NCBI RefSeq assembly: GCF_019510245.1
Contig: NZ_JAEKKT010000162.1
Span: forward strand, 1 to 48,861
Source: Streptomyces sp.
GTDB lineage: Bacteria; Actinomycetota; Actinomycetes; Streptomycetales; Streptomycetaceae
Direction of reading: 5' to 3'
Length of the DNA: 48,861 bases
In this document: piece after piece, positions 40,668 through 48,334 of the stretch
Position numbering within the stretch: the first letter of the stretch is position 1
Layout of the letters: every line of letters begins with the position of its first letter
Notes under the pieces: model-generated
Database searches by the model: none
Told to the model about the DNA's origin: nothing
Seen by the model: only the letters and a program-made list of their open reading frames with translations
Program-made: the position numbers and the translations under genes

Positions 40668-42948
40668 CCTGCCCGGTCCCGACGGCGGGCCCGCCGTACC
40701 GCCCGTCGGCGAAAACGGTGTACCGCCCCTCCCGGACGGCGCGGGCGGCGGTGCGCGAGAGGCGTTCGAGGCGCCTGAGGCGCCGAAGGAGCCGCTCCGC
40801 GCGGAGCCCGGCGGCGACGAGGCGGCCGCCGGGCGCAGGGAGCAGGACGAGCGGGAGGAGGACGACCGCGGCTATGACGATCTGCGCCGCGTCCAGCAGC
40901 TCGTCAACAACAACTTCTACGGCGTGGTCGACGCCTCGGGGGCCGCGTTCGGCTTCGGCGCCGCCTCGGCGCCCGGCCTCTCGCCCGGCACCATCGAGCC
41001 CGGGGAGGCGGACCGGGTCCTGCGGTACTACGTCCCGCCGCGGCCCTGCTTCGACGACGCACTCGACACGTTGCGCGAGAACGCCCTCGTCGTGCTGACC
41101 GGCCAGGACAACTGCGGCCGCGGCGCGGGCGCCCTCGCCCTGCTCCGGACGGTCCTCGGCGAGGAGGCCGGACTGCGCAGCCTGTCACCCGCCAACGCCC
41201 TCGCCGAACTGGCCACTTCGCGTGAGCTCAGGCCGGGGCAGGGGTACGTCATCCTCGACTACGTGGGCGAGCTGCGCCCCGAAGCCGTGCAGACGTACGA
41301 GATCGGGCGGCTGAGCGAGGAACTCGGCCGCAAGGGGTCGTACCTCGTGATCACGGCCGGCGACGCGGCGAGCCGGCGGCTGGCGCTGCGCGAGCACTGC
41401 GTGCCCTGGCAGGCCCCCGACCCCGGGGAGCTGTTCGAGCAATGCAGGGCGCGGCTGCCGCACGCCGGCCTCGCGCCGGACACCGAGAGGGAGCTGCTGG
41501 AGCGGGTCGGCGAACAGCGCCGCCCGGCGGACGTCGTCGCGGCGGCCGTGGCCCTGTCCCGGTCGGGCGCCGAGGCGGCGCTGGACATCCTGCGGGACCG
41601 GCGCCGGGAGCAGGTCCGGGAATGGTTCGGCCGGCGGCCGGACGCCGACGACCTGCTCGCGCTCGCGGCCCTGGCGTTCCTGGAGGGCATCCCGGAGCGG
41701 ACGCTGGAGAAGGAGTGCGCCGCGCTCGCCGCCCAGGTGCGCAACTGGGAGCAGAGCGGCGAGACACCGGCCGCGGAACAGGCCGGCCCGGCGGCCGCGC
41801 CGCTGACCGGCGCCGTGGCCCGGCAGTCCCGGGCCCGGTGGCGGGAACGCGCGGTGGGGCTCGTGACGACCGAGTTCCGGCTCAGACCGAGCCGCGGCGC
41901 GGGCCGCAGCGAGCGGTGCGTGGTCTTCACCTCGCCGCGGATCCGCGAGCTCGTCATCGCGGAGCTGTACGACCTCTACGGCTACGAACTCTGGTACCCG
42001 CTGCGCCAGTGGCTGGGCGACCTGGCCCTGCACGGCGACCTGGACACCCGGACCGAGGTGGCCCGGGGCGTGGCGCTCCTCGCCCGGTACGCGCTGGTCG
42101 AAGTCGACGAGAACCTGCTGACGGTGTGGTCCGACGGCATCACCAGCCAGCGGGTGACCGCCGCGCTGACCCTCCAGTTCATGTGCGACGTCGAGCATCT
42201 CGCCCCGCAGGCCCTGAGCACCGTCATCAGCTGGGTGGACAACCGGGGCCCCGGCCGTGCGGTGACGGCCGCCATGGCGCTGACCGGCAGGCTGGGCTCG
42301 CTCTACCGCCTGGAGGCGCTCAAGACGCTGTGGTTCCTGGCCAACCGCGGCGAACGGGTCGCGTTCTCGGCCCGCCGCTCCCTGGTCCTGCTGCTGCAGA
42401 CCGCCGAGGCCGATCCCGGGCGGGCGCTGCTGATCCTCCGGTTCGTCCGCACCGTCCTCGTGAAGTCCGCTCCGGGGTCCCGGGAGCGGTCGATCGCCCT
42501 CAGGGCCGCCGTCCAGCTCCTGGAGGCGAGCCGGCTGGAGGCCGCCGACGAGCCCGTCACCGCGGCACTGCTGCGCACCGTCCCGGACAGCGTCCGGCAT
42601 CTGGGATCCCTGTGGGCCGACGTCCTGCACAGCAGCAACCGGAGCCGGGCGGTCACCGCGCTGTGCCGGACCCTGGTGCAGCTGCGGGACGACCCGTCCG
42701 TCACCGGCACCGTCCGCGAACTCGGCGACGTCATGCGGAACGCCATGACCGCACGGCAGTGGGCGGCGCTCGGCCGCCACCTGTCCATCGCGCTGCGCCA
42801 CCCCGACCACGCGATCCCCGGTGCCCAGCAGCTGGCGCAGGTGCTCATCGGCGCCCTGCGCGTCCGGCCACCGGGCGACCGGCGCGCCACCGCGCCCCTC
42901 ACGTCCACCCATCCCCTCACTTCCGCCCAAGGAGGCCGAAGCAAGTGA
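40660..42948 (+). CDS. STAND-like P-loop protein with N-terminal signalling motif and helical repeats
   Basis: 762 residues, GTG overlapping the cyclase stop (GTGGCTGA). A charged, disordered N-terminus is followed by VVDASGAAFGFGAA (89-102), matching the cyclase C-terminus. The P-loop-like segment is LTGQDNCGRGAGA, with GQDNCGRGA at 148-156: the usual Lys of GKS/T is Arg, so nucleotide binding may be weak. The Walker B-like strand is GYVILDYVG (Asp200). From about 400 the protein is an alpha-helical solenoid, HEAT-like by eye. This layout is that of novel STAND sensors in bacterial conflict systems. No effector domain is fused. Confidence 0.65.
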   Translation: MADLPGPDGGPAVPPVGENGVPPLPDGAGGGAREAFEAPEAPKEPLRAEPGGDEAAAGRREQDEREEDDRGYDDLRRVQQLVNNNFYGVVDASGAAFGFGAASAPGLSPGTIEPGEADRVLRYYVPPRPCFDDALDTLRENALVVLTGQDNCGRGAGALALLRTVLGEEAGLRSLSPANALAELATSRELRPGQGYVILDYVGELRPEAVQTYEIGRLSEELGRKGSYLVITAGDAASRRLALREHCVPWQAPDPGELFEQCRARLPHAGLAPDTERELLERVGEQRRPADVVAAAVALSRSGAEAALDILRDRRREQVREWFGRRPDADDLLALAALAFLEGIPERTLEKECAALAAQVRNWEQSGETPAAEQAGPAAAPLTGAVARQSRARWRERAVGLVTTEFRLRPSRGAGRSERCVVFTSPRIRELVIAELYDLYGYELWYPLRQWLGDLALHGDLDTRTEVARGVALLARYALVEVDENLLTVWSDGITSQRVTAALTLQFMCDVEHLAPQALSTVISWVDNRGPGRAVTAAMALTGRLGSLYRLEALKTLWFLANRGERVAFSARRSLVLLLQTAEADPGRALLILRFVRTVLVKSAPGSRERSIALRAAVQLLEASRLEAADEPVTAALLRTVPDSVRHLGSLWADVLHSSNRSRAVTALCRTLVQLRDDPSVTGTVRELGDVMRNAMTARQWAALGRHLSIALRHPDHAIPGAQQLAQVLIGALRVRPPGDRRATAPLTSTHPLTSAQGGRSK

Positions 42949-44012
42949 ACTACCCGGTCATAGCCGAGCACATCCTGGCCACGGTCCAGGGCACCTGGTG
43001 GTCTCGGCGCCGCCGCCGCGACGACGTACCGCCGCTGCCCCCGGGCGCGGTCCACGTCTTCAGGGTCGGCGGGAACTACCGCACCTTCCACGAGGGCATG
43101 GTCTTCGACCCCTCCCACCCGGACGTGCTCGACGCCTCCTCCGTCAGCATCGTCGACACCCGGGCCCGCCTGGTCGACGTGGAGCGCCCGCTGCCCTCGG
43201 TCAGCGAGGCGGACAACTTCACGATGCGGGCGTCCTTCACCTGCCAGGTGACCGACCCGACCGTCATCGCCCGGCAGGGCATCATCGACGTCACGGTTCC
43301 GCTGCGCGCCTACCTGCTGGGCGACAGCGACCTGCCGAGAGTGAGCGCCGGGCACCGCGTGGAGGAGATCAACGCGGTGCGCACCGAGGCCGGCCACCGG
43401 ATGACCGCCTACAGCGCGATCGTGCCGCCGCGGGTCGCCGGCATGAGCGTCGAGTTCGTCAACGCCGAGGTGTACGCCTCGGACGACCTGCGCGACTGGG
43501 AGCAGAGGCTCCGCGACGAGCGGCGCTCCTGGGAACTGCGCAAGGGGCAGCGCGACTTCGAGACGCAGGACGCACGCCGGATCGCGGAGCTGCTCTCCCA
43601 GGGATCCGACCACGTGGACGCCTTCGGCATCGCCCGCCAGGAGATCGACGTCACGGAGGTGGCGGCCCGCATCCACCGGGCCACCGGCGAGGAGTCGGCC
43701 CGCCGTCACCAGGCCGAATCGGAGGAGCGGGCGCACGCCAGGCTGCTGGAGACGACGGACGCGCAGCTCCGCCGCGAGATGCTGCTGACCCTGCTGCGGC
43801 AGGCGGCCGGCAGCGAGTACGTCGACTACCACCAGATGCTGGACCAGGTCCTGCGGGAGATGGGCGGCCAGGCCGCACCCGGCGTCGGGGCCGCCGCGGA
43901 CACCGCCCGCATGGTCGAGTCGGGCCAGGCCCGTCCCCATCGCGCGGCGGCGGGCCGGGAGCACGACCCGCAGGGAAGTTTCGTCAAGGACGAGGACGAT
44001 CTCGTTGACTGA
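42945..44012 (+). CDS. SPFH/band-7-like protein with coiled coil
   Basis: 355 residues, GTG overlapping the previous stop (GTGA), AAGGAGG 9 bases upstream. Residues 35-200 have the strand-helix pattern of SPFH domains (VSIVDTRARLVDVERPLPSV, then FTMRASFTCQVTDPTVIARQG). About 205-310 is a strongly charged coiled coil (WEQRLRDERRSWELRKGQRD, EESARRHQAESEERAHARLL). No membrane segment, so it would need a partner, plausibly the DUF4407 protein. SPFH proteins form membrane rings or scaffolds. The assignment is by pattern only. Confidence 0.6.
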   Translation: MNYPVIAEHILATVQGTWWSRRRRRDDVPPLPPGAVHVFRVGGNYRTFHEGMVFDPSHPDVLDASSVSIVDTRARLVDVERPLPSVSEADNFTMRASFTCQVTDPTVIARQGIIDVTVPLRAYLLGDSDLPRVSAGHRVEEINAVRTEAGHRMTAYSAIVPPRVAGMSVEFVNAEVYASDDLRDWEQRLRDERRSWELRKGQRDFETQDARRIAELLSQGSDHVDAFGIARQEIDVTEVAARIHRATGEESARRHQAESEERAHARLLETTDAQLRREMLLTLLRQAAGSEYVDYHQMLDQVLREMGGQAAPGVGAAADTARMVESGQARPHRAAAGREHDPQGSFVKDEDDLVD

Positions 44013-45300
44013 CTTCCCGGGACACCGCATCGGCCTCGACGCCGCACGCGGGCTGCGGACCCTGACCGGCGTCGACGAGGAGCTGCTGTCCAGGGTCCGG
44101 TACGAGCGGAGCAAGTACACGGCGCTGGGCGGGGTGGTGCTCGGCACCTCCGTCATCGCGGCGTTCTCCATGTGGAACTTCGCGACCGAGGCACTCGGCA
44201 GGATCTCTGTGGTGGCCCTGCTGCCGACGGTCATCTGGATGCTGTTCGTGCTCAACCTGGACCGCTGGCTGGTCACACCGCAGCCGAACGCACGGCGCCG
44301 GCTCGGCCCCCTCCTCATGCGGCTGCTGGTCGCCCTGATGCTCGGCGCGGTGATCGCCGAGCCGCTGGTGCTGCGCATCTTCCAGACGGCCATCGAGGAA
44401 CGCGTCCAGGACGAACGCACCGGCACCGTCGACGCGTTGCGCACCGACCTGGTGCGCTGCAACCCCGTGCCGGCCACGACGCGGGCGGTCGCCCCCGCGG
44501 GCTGCGACACGAGGTACGTCCTCTCCTTCGGCGCGACGCCCGGCGGCCGGGTCGACGAACTGACCGCCCTGCGCTCGGACGCCGCCACCCTGCAGAAGCG
44601 GGTGGACCAGGACACCACCAGGCTGGAGGCCATCGACTCCGAGGTGCGGGACGAGTGCCGGCGGCTGGTCCGGATCGCCGCGACCGGCCTCTACCAGCGG
44701 ACGTCCGAATGCCTGCGGCTGCGCGACCAGGCACGGGACTACTGGACCACCCACCGCACCGCCCAGAACGAGCAGCGGCTCGCCGGCATGAACACCCGCA
44801 TCTCGAAGATCGAGGGCGAACTGACCTCGTCCCGGAGCGCGTTCCTCAAGGCACGGGCCGACGGGATCGCGCAGCGGCTGGCCGAGGAACGCGCCAAGCA
44901 GAAGGAGATCGGGGTCCTCGAACGCATCCGGGCCCTCGACGAACTCGCGGGCGGCAACCCGGTGCTGTTCGTGGGCATCTGGCTGGTCCGCCTGCTGTTC
45001 GTCCTCATCGACGTGCTTCCCGTGCTGGTGAAGTACCTGACCGGCGAGACCGCGTACGACCGGATGCTCACCGGCGAGAGCAACAGCGCGGTCAAAATTC
45101 ACGGCGAACAGGTGCGGCTCGCCGAGCGCCGGGCACTCGCGGACCTGGAGATCGCCCAGGACGCCATCGAGCAGGAGGTCCGGCGCCACCGCGCCGAGTC
45201 GGAGGCGGCCTTCCGGGAACACACGGCGGCCATGAACATCCGGGTCCGCCAGGCGGTGAACGCGCTGGAGGACGAGATCCGCCGCTCGTCGACGGTCTGA
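44005..45300 (+). CDS. DUF4407 multi-pass membrane protein
   Basis: 431 residues, TTG overlapping the previous stop (TTGACTGA). Three N-terminal helices (about 38-59, 67-84, 103-122) contain the family's LNLDRWLV (83-90) and AEPLVLRIF. A long periplasmic or cytosolic coiled-coil region follows (about 130-310), then a fourth hydrophobic helix (LFVGIWLVRLLFVLIDVLPV, about 316-336) and a charged helical tail with EQVRLAERRALADLEIAQDA. DUF4407 has no known function but recurs near membrane-linked conflict genes. It could anchor the SPFH-like protein. Confidence 0.85.
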   Translation: MTDFPGHRIGLDAARGLRTLTGVDEELLSRVRYERSKYTALGGVVLGTSVIAAFSMWNFATEALGRISVVALLPTVIWMLFVLNLDRWLVTPQPNARRRLGPLLMRLLVALMLGAVIAEPLVLRIFQTAIEERVQDERTGTVDALRTDLVRCNPVPATTRAVAPAGCDTRYVLSFGATPGGRVDELTALRSDAATLQKRVDQDTTRLEAIDSEVRDECRRLVRIAATGLYQRTSECLRLRDQARDYWTTHRTAQNEQRLAGMNTRISKIEGELTSSRSAFLKARADGIAQRLAEERAKQKEIGVLERIRALDELAGGNPVLFVGIWLVRLLFVLIDVLPVLVKYLTGETAYDRMLTGESNSAVKIHGEQVRLAERRALADLEIAQDAIEQEVRRHRAESEAAFREHTAAMNIRVRQAVNALEDEIRRSSTV

Positions 45301-45326
45301 CGCACCCGCGTCGCGCACCCGGCACC

Positions 45327-45355
45327 ACGGCCGCCCCGGACCCCGGGGCGGCCGT
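45327..45355 (+). terminator. Perfect 13-bp hairpin after the DUF4407 gene
   Basis: ACGGCCGCCCCGG and CCGGGGCGGCCGT pair perfectly around an ACC loop, 27 bases after the stop. No T-tract follows. It may reduce read-through into the effector gene. Confidence 0.7.
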
Positions 45356-45371
45356 CCGGCACCGAAGTGCA

Positions 45372-45441
45372 CCGACCCAGCAGGGCCGACTCAGCAGGAC
45401 CGATTCAGCAGAACCGACTCAGCAGGACCGACGGAACAGAA
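45372..45441. repeat. Five 14-bp tandem repeats just before the effector gene
   Basis: Units close to CCGACTCAGCAGGA start at 45372, 45386, 45400, 45414 and 45428; units 2 and 4 are identical. The array ends one base before the ribosome-site region (GGGGG) of the PycTM-like gene. Confidence 0.9.
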
Positions 45442-45449
45442 GGGGGACC

Positions 45450-45992
45450 ATGACCACATCCGGAGGCGGCGCCGTCCCGGACCCGGGCACCGGCACCGCG
45501 ACCACCGACCGCGGCGCGGCACTCGCCAGAGTCCTGCTGTCCGAGGCACGTGAGGAGCTCGTACGGGCCGACAACAAGGCAGGCCTGCTCCTGGCGTCCC
45601 TGGGCGCGGCCCTGACCGCCCTGCTGGGCGCCGTCGGCAGCGGCATCATCGTCCCCCGTCTCTACCCGGTCGTCCCCCAGCTGCTCATCTGGACGGGCTC
45701 CGCCGCCTGCGTGCCGGCCCTCGTGCTGCTGGGCCTGGCCGTGGCCCCACGGCTGGGAAGTCCCCGCCACACCCGCACGCACTACTTCGGCGACGTGCGG
45801 CTGGCGAGGTCGGCGGCACAGCTGGAACGCACCGTCCGCCGCACCGACCCCCTCTCCCGGGACCTGTCCCAGCTGGCCGCCCTGTCCCGGATCACCTGGA
45901 CCAAGTACCGCTGCATACGCCTGGCCCTGGCCTGGGGCACGACCTTCTTCGCGCTCACCCTGCTGGGGATAGTGACCGGGGCGTCGACCTAG
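45450..45992 (+). CDS. Pycsar effector-like transmembrane protein (PycTM, DUF5706)
   Basis: 180 residues, ATG at 45450 after GAAGGGGG. The family signature is clear: EAREELVRADNKAGLLLASL (33-52) leading into helix 1 (45-66), helix 2 (77-99), HYFGDVRLARS (111-121), LSRITWTKYRCIRLA with Lys152-Tyr153, and a final helix (157-177). In Pycsar, PycTM proteins respond to a cyclic pyrimidine mononucleotide and disrupt the membrane, stopping phage spread. Here it is separated from the five upstream genes by a strong hairpin and tandem repeats, so its expression may be controlled separately. Confidence 0.85.
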   Translation: MTTSGGGAVPDPGTGTATTDRGAALARVLLSEAREELVRADNKAGLLLASLGAALTALLGAVGSGIIVPRLYPVVPQLLIWTGSAACVPALVLLGLAVAPRLGSPRHTRTHYFGDVRLARSAAQLERTVRRTDPLSRDLSQLAALSRITWTKYRCIRLALAWGTTFFALTLLGIVTGAST

Positions 45993-46028
45993 CCGGCCGG
46001 CTCGGGCACCGGCCCCACAGGTCCCCGG

Positions 46029-47261
46029 TCACGTCCGGCGAACCGTGTCCTGGTCGTCGACCGGGGCGGCCGGGGCCGGCAGGGCGAGGGGCTGCTCGGT
46101 GCCCGTCCGGCGGGTGAGGCGGCGGGCCAGTGGTTCGGTGTAGCGGGCGGTGAGGGGGCCGAGGACGACGAGGATGAGGACGTAGGCCGTGGCCAGGGGG
46201 CCCAGGGAGGGTTCGATGCCGGCGGTGACGGCGAGGCCCGCGATGACGATGGAGAACTCGCCGCGAGCGACCAGGGTGCCGCCCGCCCGCCAGCGGCCCC
46301 TGGCCGAGATCCCGGCGCGTTTCGCGGCCCAGTAGCCGGTGGCGATCTTCGTCAGCGTGGTGACGGCCGCCAGGGCGAGCGCGGGCAGCAGCACCGGCGG
46401 GATGCTCGACGGGTCGGTGTGCAGGCCGAAGAAGACGAAGAAGACCGCGGCGAACAGGTCGCGGAGGGGCGCGAGGAGGTGGTGGGCGCCCTCGGCCACC
46501 TCGCCGGAGAGGGCGATGCCGACCAGGAAGGCGCCCACCGCGGCGGAGACCTGCAGTTTCTGCGCGATGCCCGCGACCAGCAGGGTCAGGCCGAGCACCA
46601 CCAGGAGCAGCTTCTCCGAGTCGTCGCTGGAGACGAACCGGGAGATGTGCCTGCCGTAGCGGACGGCGATCAGCAGGACCAGTCCGGCGACCCCGAGGGC
46701 GACCGCCAGTGTGAGGCTGCCCGCCGCCAGGCCGGCGCCGGCCAGCAGCGTGGTGATGATCGGCAGGTAGACGGCCATGGAGAGGTCCTCCAGGACCAGG
46801 ATGCTCAGGATCACCGGGGTCTCCCGGTTGCCGAGCCGTCCCAGGTCCCCGAGCACCTTCGCGATCACCCCGGACGAGGAGATCCAGGTGACACCGGCCA
46901 GCACCACGGCCGCCACCGGACCCCAGCCCAGCAGCAGGGCCATCGCGGCGCCGGGCAGCGCGTTCAGCGCGGCGTCGACCAGGCCCGCCGGGTACTGCGT
47001 CCTGAGGTTGGAGACGAGATCGCTGGCGGTGTACTCCAGGCCCAGCATGAGGAGCAGGAGTACGACGCCGATCTCGGCGCCGATCGCGACGAACTCCTCG
47101 CTGGTGCCGAGCGGGTAGAGCCCGCCCTTGCCGAAGGCGAGCCCGGCCAGCAGGTAGAGGGGGATGGGTGAGAAACGGAGGCGTCCGGCGAGCCGGCCGA
47201 GCAGGCCGAGGCCGAGGATGATCGCACCGAACTCGATCAGGAAGACCGCGGAGTCGTGCAC
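46029..47261 (-). CDS. KefB/KhtU-like cation:proton antiporter
   Basis: 410 residues, GTG at 47261. About twelve membrane helices of the CPA2 family, with the family blocks ISILVLEDLSMAVYLPI and VGAFLVGIALSG. The start is 7 bases after the stop of the TrkA-C gene upstream, matching the Bacillus KhtT-KhtU (YhaT-YhaU) pair that exports K+ under alkaline or methylglyoxal stress. The last 30 residues are a cytosolic tail. No fused RCK domain; regulation would come from the partner. Confidence 0.93.
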   Translation of the reverse strand: MHDSAVFLIEFGAIILGLGLLGRLAGRLRFSPIPLYLLAGLAFGKGGLYPLGTSEEFVAIGAEIGVVLLLLMLGLEYTASDLVSNLRTQYPAGLVDAALNALPGAAMALLLGWGPVAAVVLAGVTWISSSGVIAKVLGDLGRLGNRETPVILSILVLEDLSMAVYLPIITTLLAGAGLAAGSLTLAVALGVAGLVLLIAVRYGRHISRFVSSDDSEKLLLVVLGLTLLVAGIAQKLQVSAAVGAFLVGIALSGEVAEGAHHLLAPLRDLFAAVFFVFFGLHTDPSSIPPVLLPALALAAVTTLTKIATGYWAAKRAGISARGRWRAGGTLVARGEFSIVIAGLAVTAGIEPSLGPLATAYVLILVVLGPLTARYTEPLARRLTRRTGTEQPLALPAPAAPVDDQDTVRRT

Positions 47262-47268
47262 GCCGGCC

Positions 47269-47754
47269 TCACTCCCGCCCGAGTATCGCGGCGGCCGCGT
47301 CGACGCCCTCGCGGGTGCCGATGACGATGAGCGTGTCACCGCCCGCCAGGCGGAAACCGGGCGTGGGGGAGGGGACCGCCTCGGCGCGGCGCAGTACGGC
47401 GACGATCGACACCCCCGTCTCGGTCCGCATCCGTGTCTCGCCGAGCAGCCGGCCGTTCCAGTACGAGGTGGCGGAGAGTTCGATCCGCTCGGCCACCAGC
47501 CCCAGGTCGGTGGTGGAGAGCAGGTTCGGGCTGTGGTGCGTCGGCATCAGCGCGTCGATGAGCGCCGCCGCCTCCCCCGAGGACAGCCGCACCGACAGGG
47601 CGCAGGCGTCGGGGTCGTCCCGGTGGTAGGCGCTCAGAATCCGTGAACCGTCCCGGTGCGCGACCACGGACACCCGGCCCTGCTCGCGCGTGGCGAGGTC
47701 GTAACGCACCCCGATTCCCGGCAACGGCGTCCTACTCAGGCGTGGAGCCCCCAA
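47269..47754 (-). CDS. TrkA-C (RCK C-terminal) regulatory subunit, KhtT-like
   Basis: 161 residues, TTG at 47754 with GGGGAGA upstream. The C-terminal 70 residues are a TrkA-C domain (GRLLGETRMRTETGVSIVAVLR, then FRLAGGDTLIVIGTREGVD). KhtT proteins bind the antiporter and gate it in response to ligand. It heads the two-gene operon. The intergenic region 47755-47869 holds its promoter: on the minus strand there is an A/T-rich TTGTTAAAGAAAGAG stretch. Confidence 0.88.
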   Translation of the reverse strand: MGAPRLSRTPLPGIGVRYDLATREQGRVSVVAHRDGSRILSAYHRDDPDACALSVRLSSGEAAALIDALMPTHHSPNLLSTTDLGLVAERIELSATSYWNGRLLGETRMRTETGVSIVAVLRRAEAVPSPTPGFRLAGGDTLIVIGTREGVDAAAAILGRE

Positions 47755-47869
47755 GGCTGTCTCCCCTGTCTCGTCGTCTCGTCCCGCTGGTTCTTTGCTC
47801 TTTCTTTAACAACACCCTAACGGGGAGCCGGGGCGGACGGGGGAGTCGGGCCGGGCGGGGGCGAAGCGG

Positions 47870-48238
47870 TCAGGACGGGTAGGGGACGTAGCAGTCCAGG
47901 GCGGGGTGGTACAGCACGTGCCAGGTGCGGCCCTCCACGACCCCGCTCGCCGGCAGGCCGTGGCAGGTCTGGATCCACTCGATCTTCTTCTGCATGACCG
48001 TGCCGTAGACCCCGTCGGTGGTGAGTCTGGGCGGCTGGCCGCCCCACGCGTTGCTGAGGCACTGCGCCTGCCTGACCGCGGCTCCGGTGGCGCCGTACGC
48101 GAGCGTCGGCCGGTAGCCCGTCGCCACGTAGGAACAGGCCAGGCCGGAGGCGGCCGCCGCGGTGCTGGGCAGCGCCGGGCCCAGGGCGACGGCCGCGCCC
48201 AGCAGCGCGGCCGCGGTGAGCAGTCGGTTCCGTCTCAT
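47870..48238 (-). CDS. Small secreted peptidoglycan-binding-like protein
   Basis: 122 residues, ATG at 48238. A signal peptide (RRNRLLTAAALLGAAVALG, likely cut near Ala30) precedes a domain with the PG_binding_1 pattern: YGATGAAVRQAQCLSN, TTDGVYGTVMQKKIEWIQ, HGLPASGVVEGRTWHVL. Four Cys residues could form two disulfides. It probably binds cell-wall glycan; no catalytic domain is present. Confidence 0.88.
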   Translation of the reverse strand: MRRNRLLTAAALLGAAVALGPALPSTAAAASGLACSYVATGYRPTLAYGATGAAVRQAQCLSNAWGGQPPRLTTDGVYGTVMQKKIEWIQTCHGLPASGVVEGRTWHVLYHPALDCYVPYPS

Positions 48239-48334
48239 GCCCGCTCCTTATAAGGGCGCGACTCGACTTGTGACCATGGTCGCGCGCGAGCGGTGACGCC
48301 CGCGAGTCGAGCGGAGGCCGGGAGAGTCCCCCGG

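Noticed and set aside
45372..45441. CRISPR or iteron origin
   Set aside because: Units are directly adjacent without spacers, and no replication gene is near.
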